Assembly (NCBI GenBank): GCA_010015655.1
Contig: ML976658.1
Location: forward strand, 426,627-490,626
Source of the DNA: Bimuria novae-zelandiae CBS 107.79
Taxonomy: Eukaryota; Ascomycota; Dothideomycetes; Pleosporales; Didymosphaeriaceae
Reading direction: 5' to 3'
DNA: 64,000 bases
In this document: positions 14,434-25,147 of the stretch, piece by piece
Layout: the number at the start of each line of letters is the position of its first letter
Position numbering within the stretch: the first letter of the stretch is position 1
Made by a program: the position numbers and the translations under genes
The notes under the pieces: generated by a model
What the model saw: the letters and a program-made list of their open reading frames with translations, nothing else
What the model was told of the DNA's origin: nothing
The model's database searches: none

Positions 14434-14826
14434 TATTAGGATCTAAGATCCTAAGAAGGCTATACTAGTTTTATACTTAACCCCTTATGTTATTTACTAT
14501 AAATAACTAGTTATTTCGCGACTACGCCGCATGGCGCTAAGTTATGTAACTGCTCTGTAGAGAGCGCTCGCCAGCGAGCAGTCTAGGACATGTATAATAG
14601 GAACGCGATACTAGTCTTCTACTATCGTGTTTAATCTGTTTACTAATCTATCGTTTAGATTTGACTTAGGCCCTTATTAATTTAATTATACTATACACGC
14701 CTTTAATACTAACACCTTATTAATACGCGTAATCTGTTCATACCCCCTTTACCTATATTACTAACACTCTTGCCTAATAACTACTCCTTACTCCTAAGGG
14801 ACCAGCTATCCTATAGGAATTTAACA
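14434..14826 (+). repeat. 3' LTR of the plus-strand gypsy element
   Basis: 393 bp, starting TATTAGG (from TGTTAGG) and ending TTTAACA. It aligns along its whole length with 7,996-8,416 except for the missing 28-bp repeat unit. Differences are mostly C/T and G/A, and the more mutated copy alternates along the alignment. Confidence 0.9.
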
Positions 14827-16320
14827 GACTATTACTAGGAGGATCTAGTGTTTTAAATTAATAAAGGCTATATTAAACTCTTTATTAAAAAATTCCTTAA
14901 TAGTAGGTATAGCGGCGCGAACTTGGACTAGCTTTATTATAAGTAAAAGTTTATACTACTTTACGCGGTGTCCCGTATCTCTATAACAAAAATAGGAACT
15001 ATTCTTTTTATAGGTTTCTATTACCTTGCGTAACACCTACGTGGCTTATTTTTAGATGTTACTAGACCTGTATCCTATAGCTCTATCTATTACTTAGTGT
15101 CTTTTATCTTAGCTTTGTTAGCTAGATATCCTTCTAGGGTTAGCTTAGGTGGGTTTCTAATTTATCTTGTCTAGCGCCCTGCTCTTAGTAGAAAACTTTA
15201 GTAATTATAATTTATTTTAAAAAGTTTTTTTTTATTAACTCTTTTTTAGATCCCGTACAGGTCCTAATTATTGTTTATATTTATTTTAACTATTTATTCC
15301 TGTAAGTTATTATAAAGGCTTTAAAAGTGTAATTTTTTTTATTATACTCCTTAGCTTCTATAGCGTAGTTATTAAAGTTAAGGTTAAAGTTATAAAGCTT
15401 CTAATCTCCTTATTATATTATAAGTAAGTAATTACGCGCGATTGCTTCCGCCAGGTAGTTATAAAAGTTATAGTCTAGTAACTCCTAGAGGTTAGCTTTA
15501 GTATATTCTAAGTAGTAGTTTAAGTACGTAATTTCCACCGTCACTGCACGTCTTGTTAATTAACTAATAATATATTTAGGTATATTTTTAAAGTAGTCCT
15601 TATCCTTTAGGAGCTTATATTATATTACTATTCTAAAGTAGTAGTAATCCTATTATTTACTATTAAAGTAGGCTAAATTAAGGATATTAGGATAGTAGCT
15701 TCTTTCTTAGTTTTAAATAAGCTCTACTATTAATCTCTTTAGTAGCTTTATTTATTAGCCTACTTTTAATAGCTAATTCGTACCTCTTGTCTTTTAAAAC
15801 TATTATTATATTATTAGGGGTTTTTACTACTTCCTTACTATTTCTTTAGTTAGTCCTTTTACTCTTTATAGTATAGTCTAAAAGGTGTCCTAGAGGTTAA
15901 TAATTGCTTTAACCTTACTTAAGAATTATTATATTTTATTCTCGTTAACTTCTAATAACTGAAGTTTAGTTATAAATAGGGAGTGTATCTTTTTATTTCC
16001 TTAGCTATTACTTTTTTATAAGCTAATAGCTCGCTGCGCATAATTATTTACGCTAAAACGTAGACTTTAGTAGAAAGTTTTATTCTTATTTTTATAACAT
16101 TTTTATTTAGTAAATACAGTCTTACTAGCTTTAAATATCTATTAGGACTCCTTTTTAATTACTTGCTAGAGAGGGTTCTATTTTCTTATAGGTGTAGGCG
16201 TTGCCTTTATAATATTTATTAATATAAGTCCTTTAACTTCGTGTGCTACTTTATAACTTTAGTTTATAGTTATATTTAAAATCTACTTATTCCGCGATAG
16301 GTAAAAGTAATTAAATTTAA

Positions 16321-16481
16321 TATAAAAGACTAGGTGCTTAAGGAGCTAAAGGTGCTAAAAACATACTTATAAATTTAATAAAGAGTTTAAAGTTAAGCTT
16401 TAGGCGTCGAACTTATATATCCAGGGTTTGCATAACTGAGGGTTAAGGATCCGAGGTAACAACTTGGCATAGTCTATTATA
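16321..16481 (-). repeat. 5' LTR of the minus-strand gypsy element
   Basis: 161-bp partner of 1,559-1,719, followed by the TSD GATTT at 16,482-16,486. On the minus strand it contains a TATA-like stretch ('GGATATATAAGTTCGA') consistent with an LTR promoter. Confidence 0.85.
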
Positions 16482-16486
16482 GATTT

Positions 16487-17630
16487 ATTTATTTTAGCTC
16501 CCCCTTATAGTCTTAATTAGCTTTTTTACTTTATAAATACTAATATAATTAATAATTATCTCCTTTTATTGCGTATTAATTATAAATATAGTAGCTTTTA
16601 TAGTATTAATTATAAGGCCTGCCTTTATAAGATCCTCGCGAGAGATATACTTATATTATATAAGCTACTATTTTTGTAGTATTTTAGATTAGTAGTAAAA
16701 CTACCTTTTTATTTTAGCTAGATTCTTCTAGTAGACGTAACGCTAAGGGGACTATTATAATAAGTAATAATTATACTATATTATGGCTATATTTATAAGC
16801 TTATAGCGTTAGATAGCGTCTACTTAATAGTTAAAGTTAACTTTTATAGGAGTGCCTTATACAAGGATAATAATATTATACTTATAGTTAATTATCGTGG
16901 TATTTAGCTACTTAAGTATTTACTATTTATAGTTAAGCTAGATATTAGCCTCTTTTAAGAGCTTATTGTCAATAATAAGGTTATAATAACCTATGTTATA
17001 AAGGATAAAGTAAGTAGTAAAGTAATAGTTATTTAATATTAGGTTAGCTTAGAAGTACTTGTTTACTTATTTATTTAGTTAACTATTATATCCTGCTAAG
17101 AGAATAGCTTTTATATTCTTAATAAATATCTTAAGCCCCTTTTTAATTATATAAAGGTGCTTAAAGTAGACTAGGACATAGCCACCTATGCTAGTATTAA
17201 TAAAGCTTTTTAGTTTAATTTTACGACTATTAGTTAAAATATAATAACATATAATAAAAGCGCTTTCGCTGAATAGGATACTTTATAAACCTTTCTTTAT
17301 CTTAAACTTTTTATTTTTTTATAGTACATTAAAGTACTTAGCTTATTACTATATTATTTTTTACAAATATTTTACACAGATATAGGCTAAGTTCTTTAAT
17401 ATATTATATAAAGAAAAAGTTTAATATAAAAAGTAATTTAAATATCCTACTCCTTACTAAGGTTTTTTTTAAGTATCTAAATTTTGTTACTGTTTTAAGA
17501 AATTATTAAAACAATAATATTAAAGAAAGGTAAAATACTAGATTTATTTTTATACAACTTTAGTTAGAAGAGTTTCTATTAAAAGTAGCTCTATATAAAG
17601 TTATAAGGCTTTAAATTTACAAAGTTCCTT
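16487..17630. repeat. RIP-degraded AT-rich sequence, not classified
   Basis: Continues the AT-rich composition to about 17,630, where ordinary base composition resumes abruptly. By position it should be the continuation of the old element interrupted at 1,553, but I could not identify gag, protease or transposase motifs with confidence. No open reading frame. Confidence 0.5.
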
Positions 17631-18527
17631 TGATTTTCCTAGCAAAAAGCGGCGCGCTGACTGTCGCGACGCACTGACTGTCTCAGCACGGTAAAAGGGC
17701 TGCTACGTAAGCTAAGCCCATGGCATCTTGGACAAATCGACTGAACCTCCAAACCCATTGTCGAAGTTGCAATAGCCAAGTAAACATTTTGCCTCAGGAA
17801 ACCAATCACGTCTGCCTGCCCGTGTGACAGTGCTGGGCATCCTAGCCACCGCGTGGCTGCCTTTTCAGGATCCAGCAACCCCTCTGCTTGGACAACCGTC
17901 CCCAAGAACTAACTTATAGCACAGATTTGCAATATGACAGGCACATTTTTGAGCCGGTTGGTTCTGCCCTGCATGCCCGCGTTCGACGTCCCTCCCAATC
18001 CTTTGGTCCGGTCACCAGAGGAAGCTCCTTTCGTAGGCGGCTTCTTGCACTGCCATTCTTGGGGCCCAAAGTACATCATCGCGGGCTGCGCGAAGAAGAG
18101 AATAAGTCATCGAAAAAGAGGGCTTCGAATAGTTGATGTGGTAAAACGAACGAACGTTGTCTCGATGGGCGCCCTAGCAGCCAAAGACTGGGGAGAGGTG
18201 CTACAGACCAACGGACCAAACATACAGTTCCATTAGGATTCCATCTTATCGGGGCAGATCGCCGTGACATAGGAATGATTTCGGTTGCTACTTTCCCCAG
18301 ACCCCAAGCCTTGGATGGCGCCTTCCGCTCGAGCGATGTCAACAACGTGCCTCCAAGACTCCGTAGCCATGGCACGTCTGGCATCCCCGTGCGGTAGACA
18401 GCATGGCCGATCCAGCTATATAAAATCGCAAGACGTTTCCAATGACCTGTCTGGGCCCCAACCAGTTCATACTCTTTCTATCGTACCGCAAAGCCACCCT
18501 TGAAGTGCTCATCTTGACTGCATCATT

Positions 18528-20118
18528 ATGTCTTCCGACAGCGAAAAGTCGAGCAGAGACACCACGGAGAAGATCGCGGTCGATACACCGCCTCAACAGT
18601 TTGAGAAAGTGAACCTCGAAAAGGCTGAGCCGCCTCCGCTAGTCGATGAAGCTACCGAGAAGAGGTTATTGCGGAAGCTCGACTGGCGCATCATTCCCAT
18701 GCTCTGCTGGGTGTACTTGATGAACTTCATGGATCGAGGTAAACCTCAGTGGCATTTGAGAAGATAGCACAGCTAACCCCAGAAGTTAATATCGGCAATG
18801 CGAGATTGTACGGCCTCGAAGAGAATCTCGGCTTAACTGGCAACCAGTACCAGATCTCCGTTGGAATTCTCTTCGTTACATATTGTGTACGTCTATACCC
18901 CGCCGCAACCCTGTAGCCCTCCACTGTACATCTACTGACGTTTACTAGCTTTTTGAAACGCTATCCAACCTCATCATCAAGCGACTACAACCAGCCAGAT
19001 ACCTCGGCGGACTTCTCTTCACCTGGGGAATGGTAGCCACATTCTCCGCGTGGGTCGAAAACTTCGCGGGTCTGGTAGCCTGCTGCCTCCTCCTCGGCGC
19101 CTTCGAAGCCGGCCTCTTCCCAGGTGTCATCCACTATCTCTCGTTGTGCAACGCCTGGTTTTATGGAACCTCCGTCATCGCCGGAGCCCTGGGTGGCCTC
19201 GTTGCGTACGGAATCGGGGAGTTAGACTACACCCGCGGATGGCGGGGCTGGAGATGGACCATCTTGATCAACGGCGTGCCCACCATCTTAACCGCCTTCG
19301 TGGTGCCCTTCGTCCTACCCAACAACCCCGAGTTCGCGTCATTCCTCACGCCCGAGGACCGCCAGATCCTCGTGCGCCTGCGCGAACAGGAAGTAGGTCA
19401 GACAAAGAGCGCGCAGTACCTGCGGAAGGAAGACGTCATCGCGGGCGCAAAAGACTGGAAAACCTACGCGTTCGCCGTCGGGCAGTTTACGGGTCTGACT
19501 ATGCTGTATAGCTTCAGTGTGTTCCTTCCGACCATTATCAACGAGATTGGCGGCGGCTGGTCGCTGCAAGGGGTGCAAGCGCTGACTGTTCCCGTCTACG
19601 TGTCCGGCGCCGCGGTGTACGTGGTCTGCGCGTGGTATAGCGACCGCATCTAGCAACGCGGCCTTTTCGTCGTCGGCGGCTTCCTCATCAGCATGGTCGG
19701 CTACATCATGTTAATCATCAACCAGGGCGTCGGCGTCAACTTTGCTGGGTGCTTTATCGTTGCGTTCGGGCTGTGGACGTCCACCGGTCTGGCGTTCTCA
19801 TGGATTGCGCTGAACAACCCGCGGTATGGCAAGCGGGCTTTTGCGAGCGGCATGTAGATTACGATTGGGAACTCCAGCGGCGTTTCGGCGCCATTTTTGT
19901 TCAGCACTGCATATGCGCCGACGTATTACCCGGGTTATGGTGGGACGATTGGGCTGCTTGCGCTCGGGCTGTGTGTTTACATGATGCTGTTTCTGTGGTT
20001 TAGGAATGCGAATCGGAGGAAGATTGCGGGAAAGGAGGACTGGAGGATGGAGGGGCTGTCCGAGGAGGAGATTTTGGAATTGGGCGAGCATAACCCGAGG
20101 TATATGTATACGATCTGA
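18528..20118 (+). pseudogene. MFS transporter, allantoate permease (Dal5-like) family, inactivated by two TAG codons
   Basis: Three exons (18,528-18,738; 18,786-18,886; 18,949-20,118) give 493 codons, normal for anion:cation symporters of the Dal5 family. The N-terminal tail is hydrophilic; the first membrane segment ends in the family motif 'MDRVNIGNARL', whose valine codon spans intron 1. Later segments (for example 'FEAGLFPGVIHYLSLC') follow. Two in-frame TAG codons at 19,651-19,653 and 19,855-19,857 sit where glutamine is expected ('SDRI-x-QRGLF' and 'SGM-x-ITIGN'; the latter position is usually Gln in the family). Both are explained by CAG to TAG, the CpA to TpA change made by RIP. The flanking sequence stays in frame to a stop at 20,116. 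The gene begins about 900 bp from the RIP-mutated block. Confidence 0.85.
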
Positions 20119-21683
20119 ACAGGCGGAAAGGGATGGAAGAATTGTCCAGGCTTCTACAAACTTGGCTTTTCGAGCTTGTATGAGATATTGACCGACTAGG
20201 AATGTACCGAATGTTTTACTTCGACAATTAGGAAGCCTCCCATGTGAGGCATAGTAGCGACCTTGCATTTTCAGGAAGATACCTGGTTGATGACTGATAC
20301 GGCGCAAAGTCCATCTGCTGCGAAACTGCCCGGGTGCAGTCGTGTTAAATAATGGGTTCATATGATCGTAGAGATTGACCAGATCCATAAAATCCTCGGT
20401 TAAAAGATCCCATCAATGCTGCACAGCATGTAATGTCAAAACGCGTAGTCTTTACGAGGCAAAAATGAGCTTCGAAGAGCGCGATGGAAATTTTCATCGC
20501 GTCTTCCTAAAGACTTCGTTGGCAAAGTGCCCTCGTTGAGGTATGGTTGTGTTTCGGAACGCCAATCCTTGTTCAGGCAGGGTTGGTGAAACAGTCAACG
20601 GCAGAAGCGATACTGTGTGCCGGCGATGATTCGATTGCGATTCTGTGATGCCTACTGTATTCAAATTCGAATGGGATCGTGGTAGTTCTTGCGTCCAAGC
20701 AGATTGAGCTCCAATATCGATCGACGGCCAGTGGTATTACCTGCAAAGGTCAATGAAGACTAAACACGTTGAGAAGATCTCTCCTGCTGTAGACACATCC
20801 ACTCCTAAACATTTGAACTGATACGTTCTCAACGGGTATCGGGTTTTGTTGAATCCGGCCCTGACCCCGGTGAGGCGCTGTCGTGTCTCAGTATCGCTGA
20901 ACTCCCGCCACGAGAAGGGTTTCCCAGCCAAGGAAATCCCACATGACCCAGATGAAGACATGCAGCACAAGACAACAGGCTTGACGTCTTTCTGCATATC
21001 TGGCCACGATGTATTTTCCGTGCCGGAGGCTGAACCACAGCCTCGTCGCAGAATTTGCTGGTCTAGGGTGGCAATTGGTCTGGGCGGCCCGAGATTACCC
21101 GACCCCTTTCTCCATCTGGGCTTGAGCCTTTTTTTCGCGACGGCGCGGCGGAACGAGGCCGGAGAAGCCAGCGATGGCAATGGCAATTGTGACGCGGTGG
21201 ATACCCCTGGATTGAGTTCGCTTTAGTGATATAGCGAAAGTGTGGGAGGGCAGCGTGTGGTGGAAGCGCCAAAAGGTATCCGACGAGTTGTTACAGCAAC
21301 GAGCAGGGGTGCGCCGCGGTTGGTGGATGCCGTGGCTTGTGATTGCGAGTTAGATTTGGAGAAGCAATGGAGGAGGGTGATGCAGCCCTTTCAGAAGTTG
21401 AAGTATTAGAGACGTAGGATCGTGCTAGAGGAGCGCAATGGATAAAGATAGCGCAATGACTGCATGATGTATCTCCTACTGCAAACCGAGAATCCGCCCT
21501 CCCCGAGACATCGAAGTGCAGCCGGAGAAGTGGTTGATTAATTCGGACTAGTGCGCCAAGGGCGTGATGGCCCGGGCGGTGCGAAAGATTTCTGCGTCGC
21601 TCCTGCTGGCCTTCAAAAACCTCCAGTTCCTCAACAACCTCTATCCATCCTCACTTATCAAATCTCCTCTCCATACCGACACA
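20119..21683. other. Intergenic, no gene recognised
   Basis: Only short overlapping open frames on both strands without recognisable motifs. It contains a 20-bp near-palindrome at about 20,481-20,500 (GCGATGGAAATTTTCATCGC). The right part is the promoter and 5' leader of the ADP/ATP carrier gene; a pyrimidine-rich leader precedes its start. Confidence 0.5.
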
Positions 21684-23095
21684 ATGTCTAAGGGAGACGT
21701 AACCCAGGGTGACAAGTCCTTTATGGGCATGCCCGTGAGTACACCCTTCAGCATTCAGCAGCCCGGACACCTGGCCATATCCGCATCTCCCACCTGTCGG
21801 AGGACACCAATTCTATCTCAATGGCACCGCGCGAGCTCTTCCGTGCAGCGCGACGGTACTGCGAGATCGAATTGTGACCTTTGGCGATGGGAGCGGTGGT
21901 CGCGAGTCCAGCTTCGATAGCTGCGTCACTAGGAAATACATCTACTAACATCAGCGCAGGGCTTCGTGGTCGATTTCTTGAGTACGTGATGACCTAAATG
22001 GCTCTGCCATCAGTTCCGGAGACGATTGCGCTCCGGCCTTGATGCGCAGACGCTGACAATGCCTTTGCAGGCCAATTGCAGTTGCTAACAGCTTATCTAT
22101 AGTGGGTGGTGTCTCTGCCGCCGTCTCGAAGACCGCCGCCGCCCCCATCGAGCGTGTCAAGCTCCTCATCCAGAACCAGGTAAGAACAGCCGCAACTGAC
22201 ACAGACATGACAATGCCGCTGACACCATTCTCCAGGATGAGATGCTCAAGACCGGTCGTCTCGACCGCAAGTACGATGGTATCGTGGAGTGCTTCCGCCG
22301 TACGTCCCAGCAGGAGGGTGTCCTCTCGCTGTGGCGTGGTAACACTGCCAACGTCATCCGTTACTTCCCCACCCAGGCGCTCAACTTCGCGTTCCGTGAC
22401 ACCTACAAGTCCATGTTCGCTTTCAAGAAGGAGCGTGATGGTTACGCCAAGTGGATGATGGGCAACTTGGCCTCTGGTGGTGTAAGCGAAACCCAACAAA
22501 CAAAACCAAAAACGCGTGCTAACGAATACAGGCTGCCGGTGCCACTTCGCTCCTCTTCGTCTACTCCCTTGACTACGCCCGTACTCGTCTTGCCAACGAC
22601 GCCAAGAACGCGAAGAAGGGTGGTGACCGCCAGTTCAACGGTCTCGTCGATGTCTACAAGAAGACCCTCGCCTCTGACGGTATTGCCGGTCTCTACCGTG
22701 GTTTCATGCCCTCCGTTCTTGGTATCGTCGTCTACCGTGGTTTGTACTTCGGTATGTACGACTCGATCAAGCCCGTCGTCCTTGTCGGCCCTCTCGAGGG
22801 TAACTTCTTGGCCTCCTTCTTGCTCGGCTGGACTGTCACCACTGGTGCTGGTATCGCTTCCTACCCTCTCGACACCATCCGTCGTCGCATGATGATGACC
22901 TCCGGTGAGGCCGTCAAGTACAAGTCTTCCGCCGATGCCGCCCGCCAGATCATCGCCGCCGAGGGTGTCAAATCGCTCTTCAAGGGTGCTGGTGCCAACA
23001 TCCTCCGTGGTGTTGCCGGTGCTGGTGTGCTGTCCATCTACGATCAGGTGCAGCTCATCATGTTCGGCAAGAAGTTCAAGGGTGGATCCGGTTAA
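21684..23095 (+). CDS. Mitochondrial ADP/ATP carrier (adenine nucleotide translocase)
   Basis: Exchanges cytosolic ADP for matrix ATP across the mitochondrial inner membrane. Five exons (21,684-21,734; 21,960-21,981; 22,103-22,179; 22,236-22,481; 22,532-23,095) join in frame to a 319-residue protein, the usual length. Three mitochondrial-carrier repeats are visible, with signatures such as '[12 protein letters not shown]' in repeat 1 and '[15 protein letters not shown]' in repeat 3; the RRRMMM motif is diagnostic of ADP/ATP carriers. Exon 2 is only 22 bp ('GFVVDFL' plus one base). The strong bias toward C-ending codons suggests high expression. The start gives the short polar N-terminus '[17 protein letters not shown]', typical of fungal carriers without a cleaved presequence. 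All splice sites are GT-AG. Confidence 0.96.
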
Positions 23096-23600
23096 GCGTC
23101 TCGTTCACAATTTCCGATACCCTAGTGGAACGATGTGGAGGAGTGACCTGATCCCGGTGTTACGATAGGGCCGTCGTGGTCGGTATGGATGGAGCAATAC
23201 AACGCCCATCCTGGGCAGAAGCTTGTTCCCGGTAACGAAAAGCACGCGTCGGTGATAATACACCTTGTACTTTAGCTTGCCTGGCACATCTTTTTCCCTT
23301 ATCACGGCATCTTGTATTACATGTCATTTTCCTTTGCTGTACCCTTGCAATCGCTGGTGCTGGGGGAACATAGTGGTCTATAGAAAGTTCATTTGGGTTT
23401 CTTCATACTTGCTCATTGCTACCGTGTGCTGTCTACGGTCTCTCGCAAGTGAACTGTTGATTTCGACTGCCTGTCGAACTAATTGCTTACGGCGTAAGCA
23501 CCATTGCTCTCCTGCTTTGTGGTACCCATTCATGTGCCTGGTAAGAAATTCGGTATTCTCCCTGTCGTCTCCAAATACACCACATCTCCTCCTGCACAGC
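23096..23600. other. Intergenic between convergent genes
   Basis: 3' flanks of the ADP/ATP carrier (plus) and the proline-rich protein (minus). No convincing coding sequence or repeat seen. Confidence 0.5.
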
Positions 23601-24266
23601 TCACTTATCCCTCACCGCCTTCCACACTGCCTCCTCGCCCTTCTTCAGCGCCTCTCCCGCCTTTGCCAACATATTCCATGCCTGCGCACCCACACCTTCT
23701 TCCTCGCCACCCTTCCCACTCACGCCGCCCGTCCCCAGTGCCCCTCCGCCTGGCGCGTACGGCGAGTTATCAGGCGCCTGCTGGTACCCCGGCGGACCCT
23801 CCAAGCTGCTCTTCCCGACCGCGCCTCCGCTATGCTCCTGCTGGAACGGCGACGGCTGCGGCATACCCGTGTTCAACTGAGTTGGTCCTGGACCCCTCGC
23901 CGTAGTTGATGGGACGGTTGAGCGGCCGGCGAGCTGCGCGGTGGTGGGCGGCGGAATGTGGTATTGAGGCGGGGGCCCGGCGAGGCGTGTTTCGGTCGTC
24001 AGGTGATGCGCTGTGTAGAAGGGTTGGGGCGCTGGAGGAGACGCATTGGTATCACTAGGTGCAGAAGCGGTTGGGGCGAGGGGGCGCGCGCCGGGCTGTG
24101 GCGGTGGAGGCAGTGAAGCATCTGCGGTGGTGGTTGCGGGGACGGTGGCAGGCGTTGTGCGTGTAGGCGGAGGGTTCTGAGGCGTGTCGGTCGTGGTTTG
24201 GGGGGTGACACCGGCGGCTTTGGCGGCGGTTATGGGGTCGCTTTTGTGGAGTTGGATTGGTGGCAT
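23601..24266 (-). CDS. Conserved fungal proline-rich protein of unknown function
   Basis: Single exon, 221 residues. The start 'MPPIQLHKSDPITAAKAAGVTP' resembles N-termini I recall from uncharacterised short fungal proteins. It is followed by a low-complexity Pro/Thr/Ala-rich middle (about 25-150) and a Gly-rich stretch (about 165-190). The C-terminus (about 190-221, 'AWNMLAKAGEALKKGEEAVWKAV' region) can form an amphipathic helix with alternating hydrophobic and Lys/Glu residues. No signal peptide or membrane segment. A large opposite-strand frame covers part of the same region but has no recognisable features. Function unknown; a membrane-surface or protein-binding role for the C-terminal helix is only a guess. 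Confidence 0.7.
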   Translation of the reverse strand: MPPIQLHKSDPITAAKAAGVTPQTTTDTPQNPPPTRTTPATVPATTTADASLPPPPQPGARPLAPTASAPSDTNASPPAPQPFYTAHHLTTETRLAGPPPQYHIPPPTTAQLAGRSTVPSTTARGPGPTQLNTGMPQPSPFQQEHSGGAVGKSSLEGPPGYQQAPDNSPYAPGGGALGTGGVSGKGGEEEGVGAQAWNMLAKAGEALKKGEEAVWKAVRDK

Positions 24267-25147
24267 TGTTGTGGTGGGTTGAGAAGTGAGTGCTCAGTAG
24301 CTGTATAGAGTGCTGCGCTGAAGTCACAAAGGTCCCGCGCGTTGTGGTACTTAGGGTATGAGGTATGTTGTCAATCTCTCAGCTCGCTTGTAGAGTGAGT
24401 GTGAATTGAATCGGAGTGGACTGGGTTGCACAACAGAAGTTGTAGAAGCGCGTGGAGTACTTTATTGAAGTTCAGAAAGAGTAGTGGATACGTGGTGCAG
24501 AACGTTGCTGCCTGTTCGTGCTGCTGCTCTGTCCTCTTTGAAGGTGATGTCACATCACGTGCGGCTCTATCGACCTCTGGACCTGGACCTCGGGACTTCT
24601 GGAACTTCATCGACGCACACTCGTAGTTGAACCCCAACGTCAAACTATGCGCTCTGACAGTGTACTAGTATGAGATAGATATTGTGCGCCATCGCTCTCT
24701 CATTGCCCACTCACGCAACAACAGCTTGGGTGCTCGCAACCGCGCCTCAGGCTGTCGTCCTAGCATTCTGATCTGTTGTGCAAGAGCTTCCACTTCGAAT
24801 AGTAGGGTCAGCAAAGCCATGGCTATCGCCGACGGTTCTTTCAGGCTTCCTTGACTTTCGCTGCAAGAGCTTTCCCCTCGTATCGACCACTTCTAGTCGT
24901 TAGATGCGAACGGGTGAGAGTCTTGTCAAAGAGCTATACTACAGATCCACGAAGTCGTTCTGCCGGACGTCTCCCAAGTCAAAGTTGTGTCCGAATAGCG
25001 GGTACCCGTAGCCGATTCCGCATACATGTCCGTAGTATAGGAGAAACTTAGCATGGTCCCAGATGCCATGCGAACCCGAGGAACGACGAAGCCTTAGTAT
25101 ATCCGTCGGGCAGCTATCCCTCTCGAGTTATGCATGCGATGTCGCTA
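24267..25147. other. Intergenic, no gene recognised
   Basis: Contains the promoter of the minus-strand proline-rich protein gene and otherwise short frames without motifs. It ends at the TA target (25,146-25,147) of the first pogo element. Confidence 0.5.

Larger units (their letters stand above)
7996..14826 (+). mobile_element. Complete but RIP-degraded Ty3/gypsy LTR retrotransposon (6,831 bp)
   Basis: LTRs at 7,996-8,416 and 14,434-14,826, TSD GACTA on both sides (7,991-7,995; 14,827-14,831), and a polypurine tract (AGAAGGGAGGAAA) just before the 3' LTR. Plus-strand translation, read through many TAA/TAG codons, shows a gag CCHC knuckle ('YACNKLGHIVRN') at about 9,316-9,351; reverse transcriptase at about 11,338-11,420 with the catalytic box read as 'YFNNILIFS' near 11,474; RNase H at about 11,925-12,285 ('HKFTLEKSRYKVHNKELLA', then 'VDALSR'); integrase zinc finger at about 12,523-12,560 and core to about 13,150. 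The domain order RT-RNase H-integrase identifies Ty3/gypsy. No frame is open; the element is dead. Confidence 0.9.
1559..16481 (-). mobile_element. Ty3/gypsy LTR retrotransposon, minus strand, RIP-degraded, hosting three later insertions
   Basis: Bounded by two direct 161-bp LTRs (1,559-1,719 and 16,321-16,481) and flanked by the 5-bp target duplication GATTT (1,554-1,558 and 16,482-16,486). A pyrimidine tract just right of the left LTR (about 1,721-1,735) is the polypurine tract of the minus strand, so transcription runs right to left. Decayed domains agree: a CCHC-like gag knuckle at about 14,951-14,999; reverse transcriptase near 6,596-6,650 with a box like 'VYINNILNFSS' at 6,513-6,545; an RNase H segment 'HLIVYTNYKNFTYFAT' at 5,853-5,907; an integrase segment resembling 'HPQTDGQTERVNS' at about 4,752-4,805. 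RNase H preceding integrase defines Ty3/gypsy. Subtracting the nested insertions leaves roughly 7.4 kb. Confidence 0.85.

Noticed and set aside
1..17630. Centromere or subtelomere as explanation for the AT-rich block
   Set aside because: No telomeric TTAGGG arrays or satellite repeats; the sequence resolves into specific RIP-mutated retrotransposons with target duplications. A heterochromatic state is likely, but a centromere is not supported.
23265..23909. 214-codon frame on the plus strand overlapping the proline-rich protein
   Set aside because: Cys/Arg/Leu-rich composition without domains; the minus-strand protein has a family-like start and an ordered C-terminal helix.
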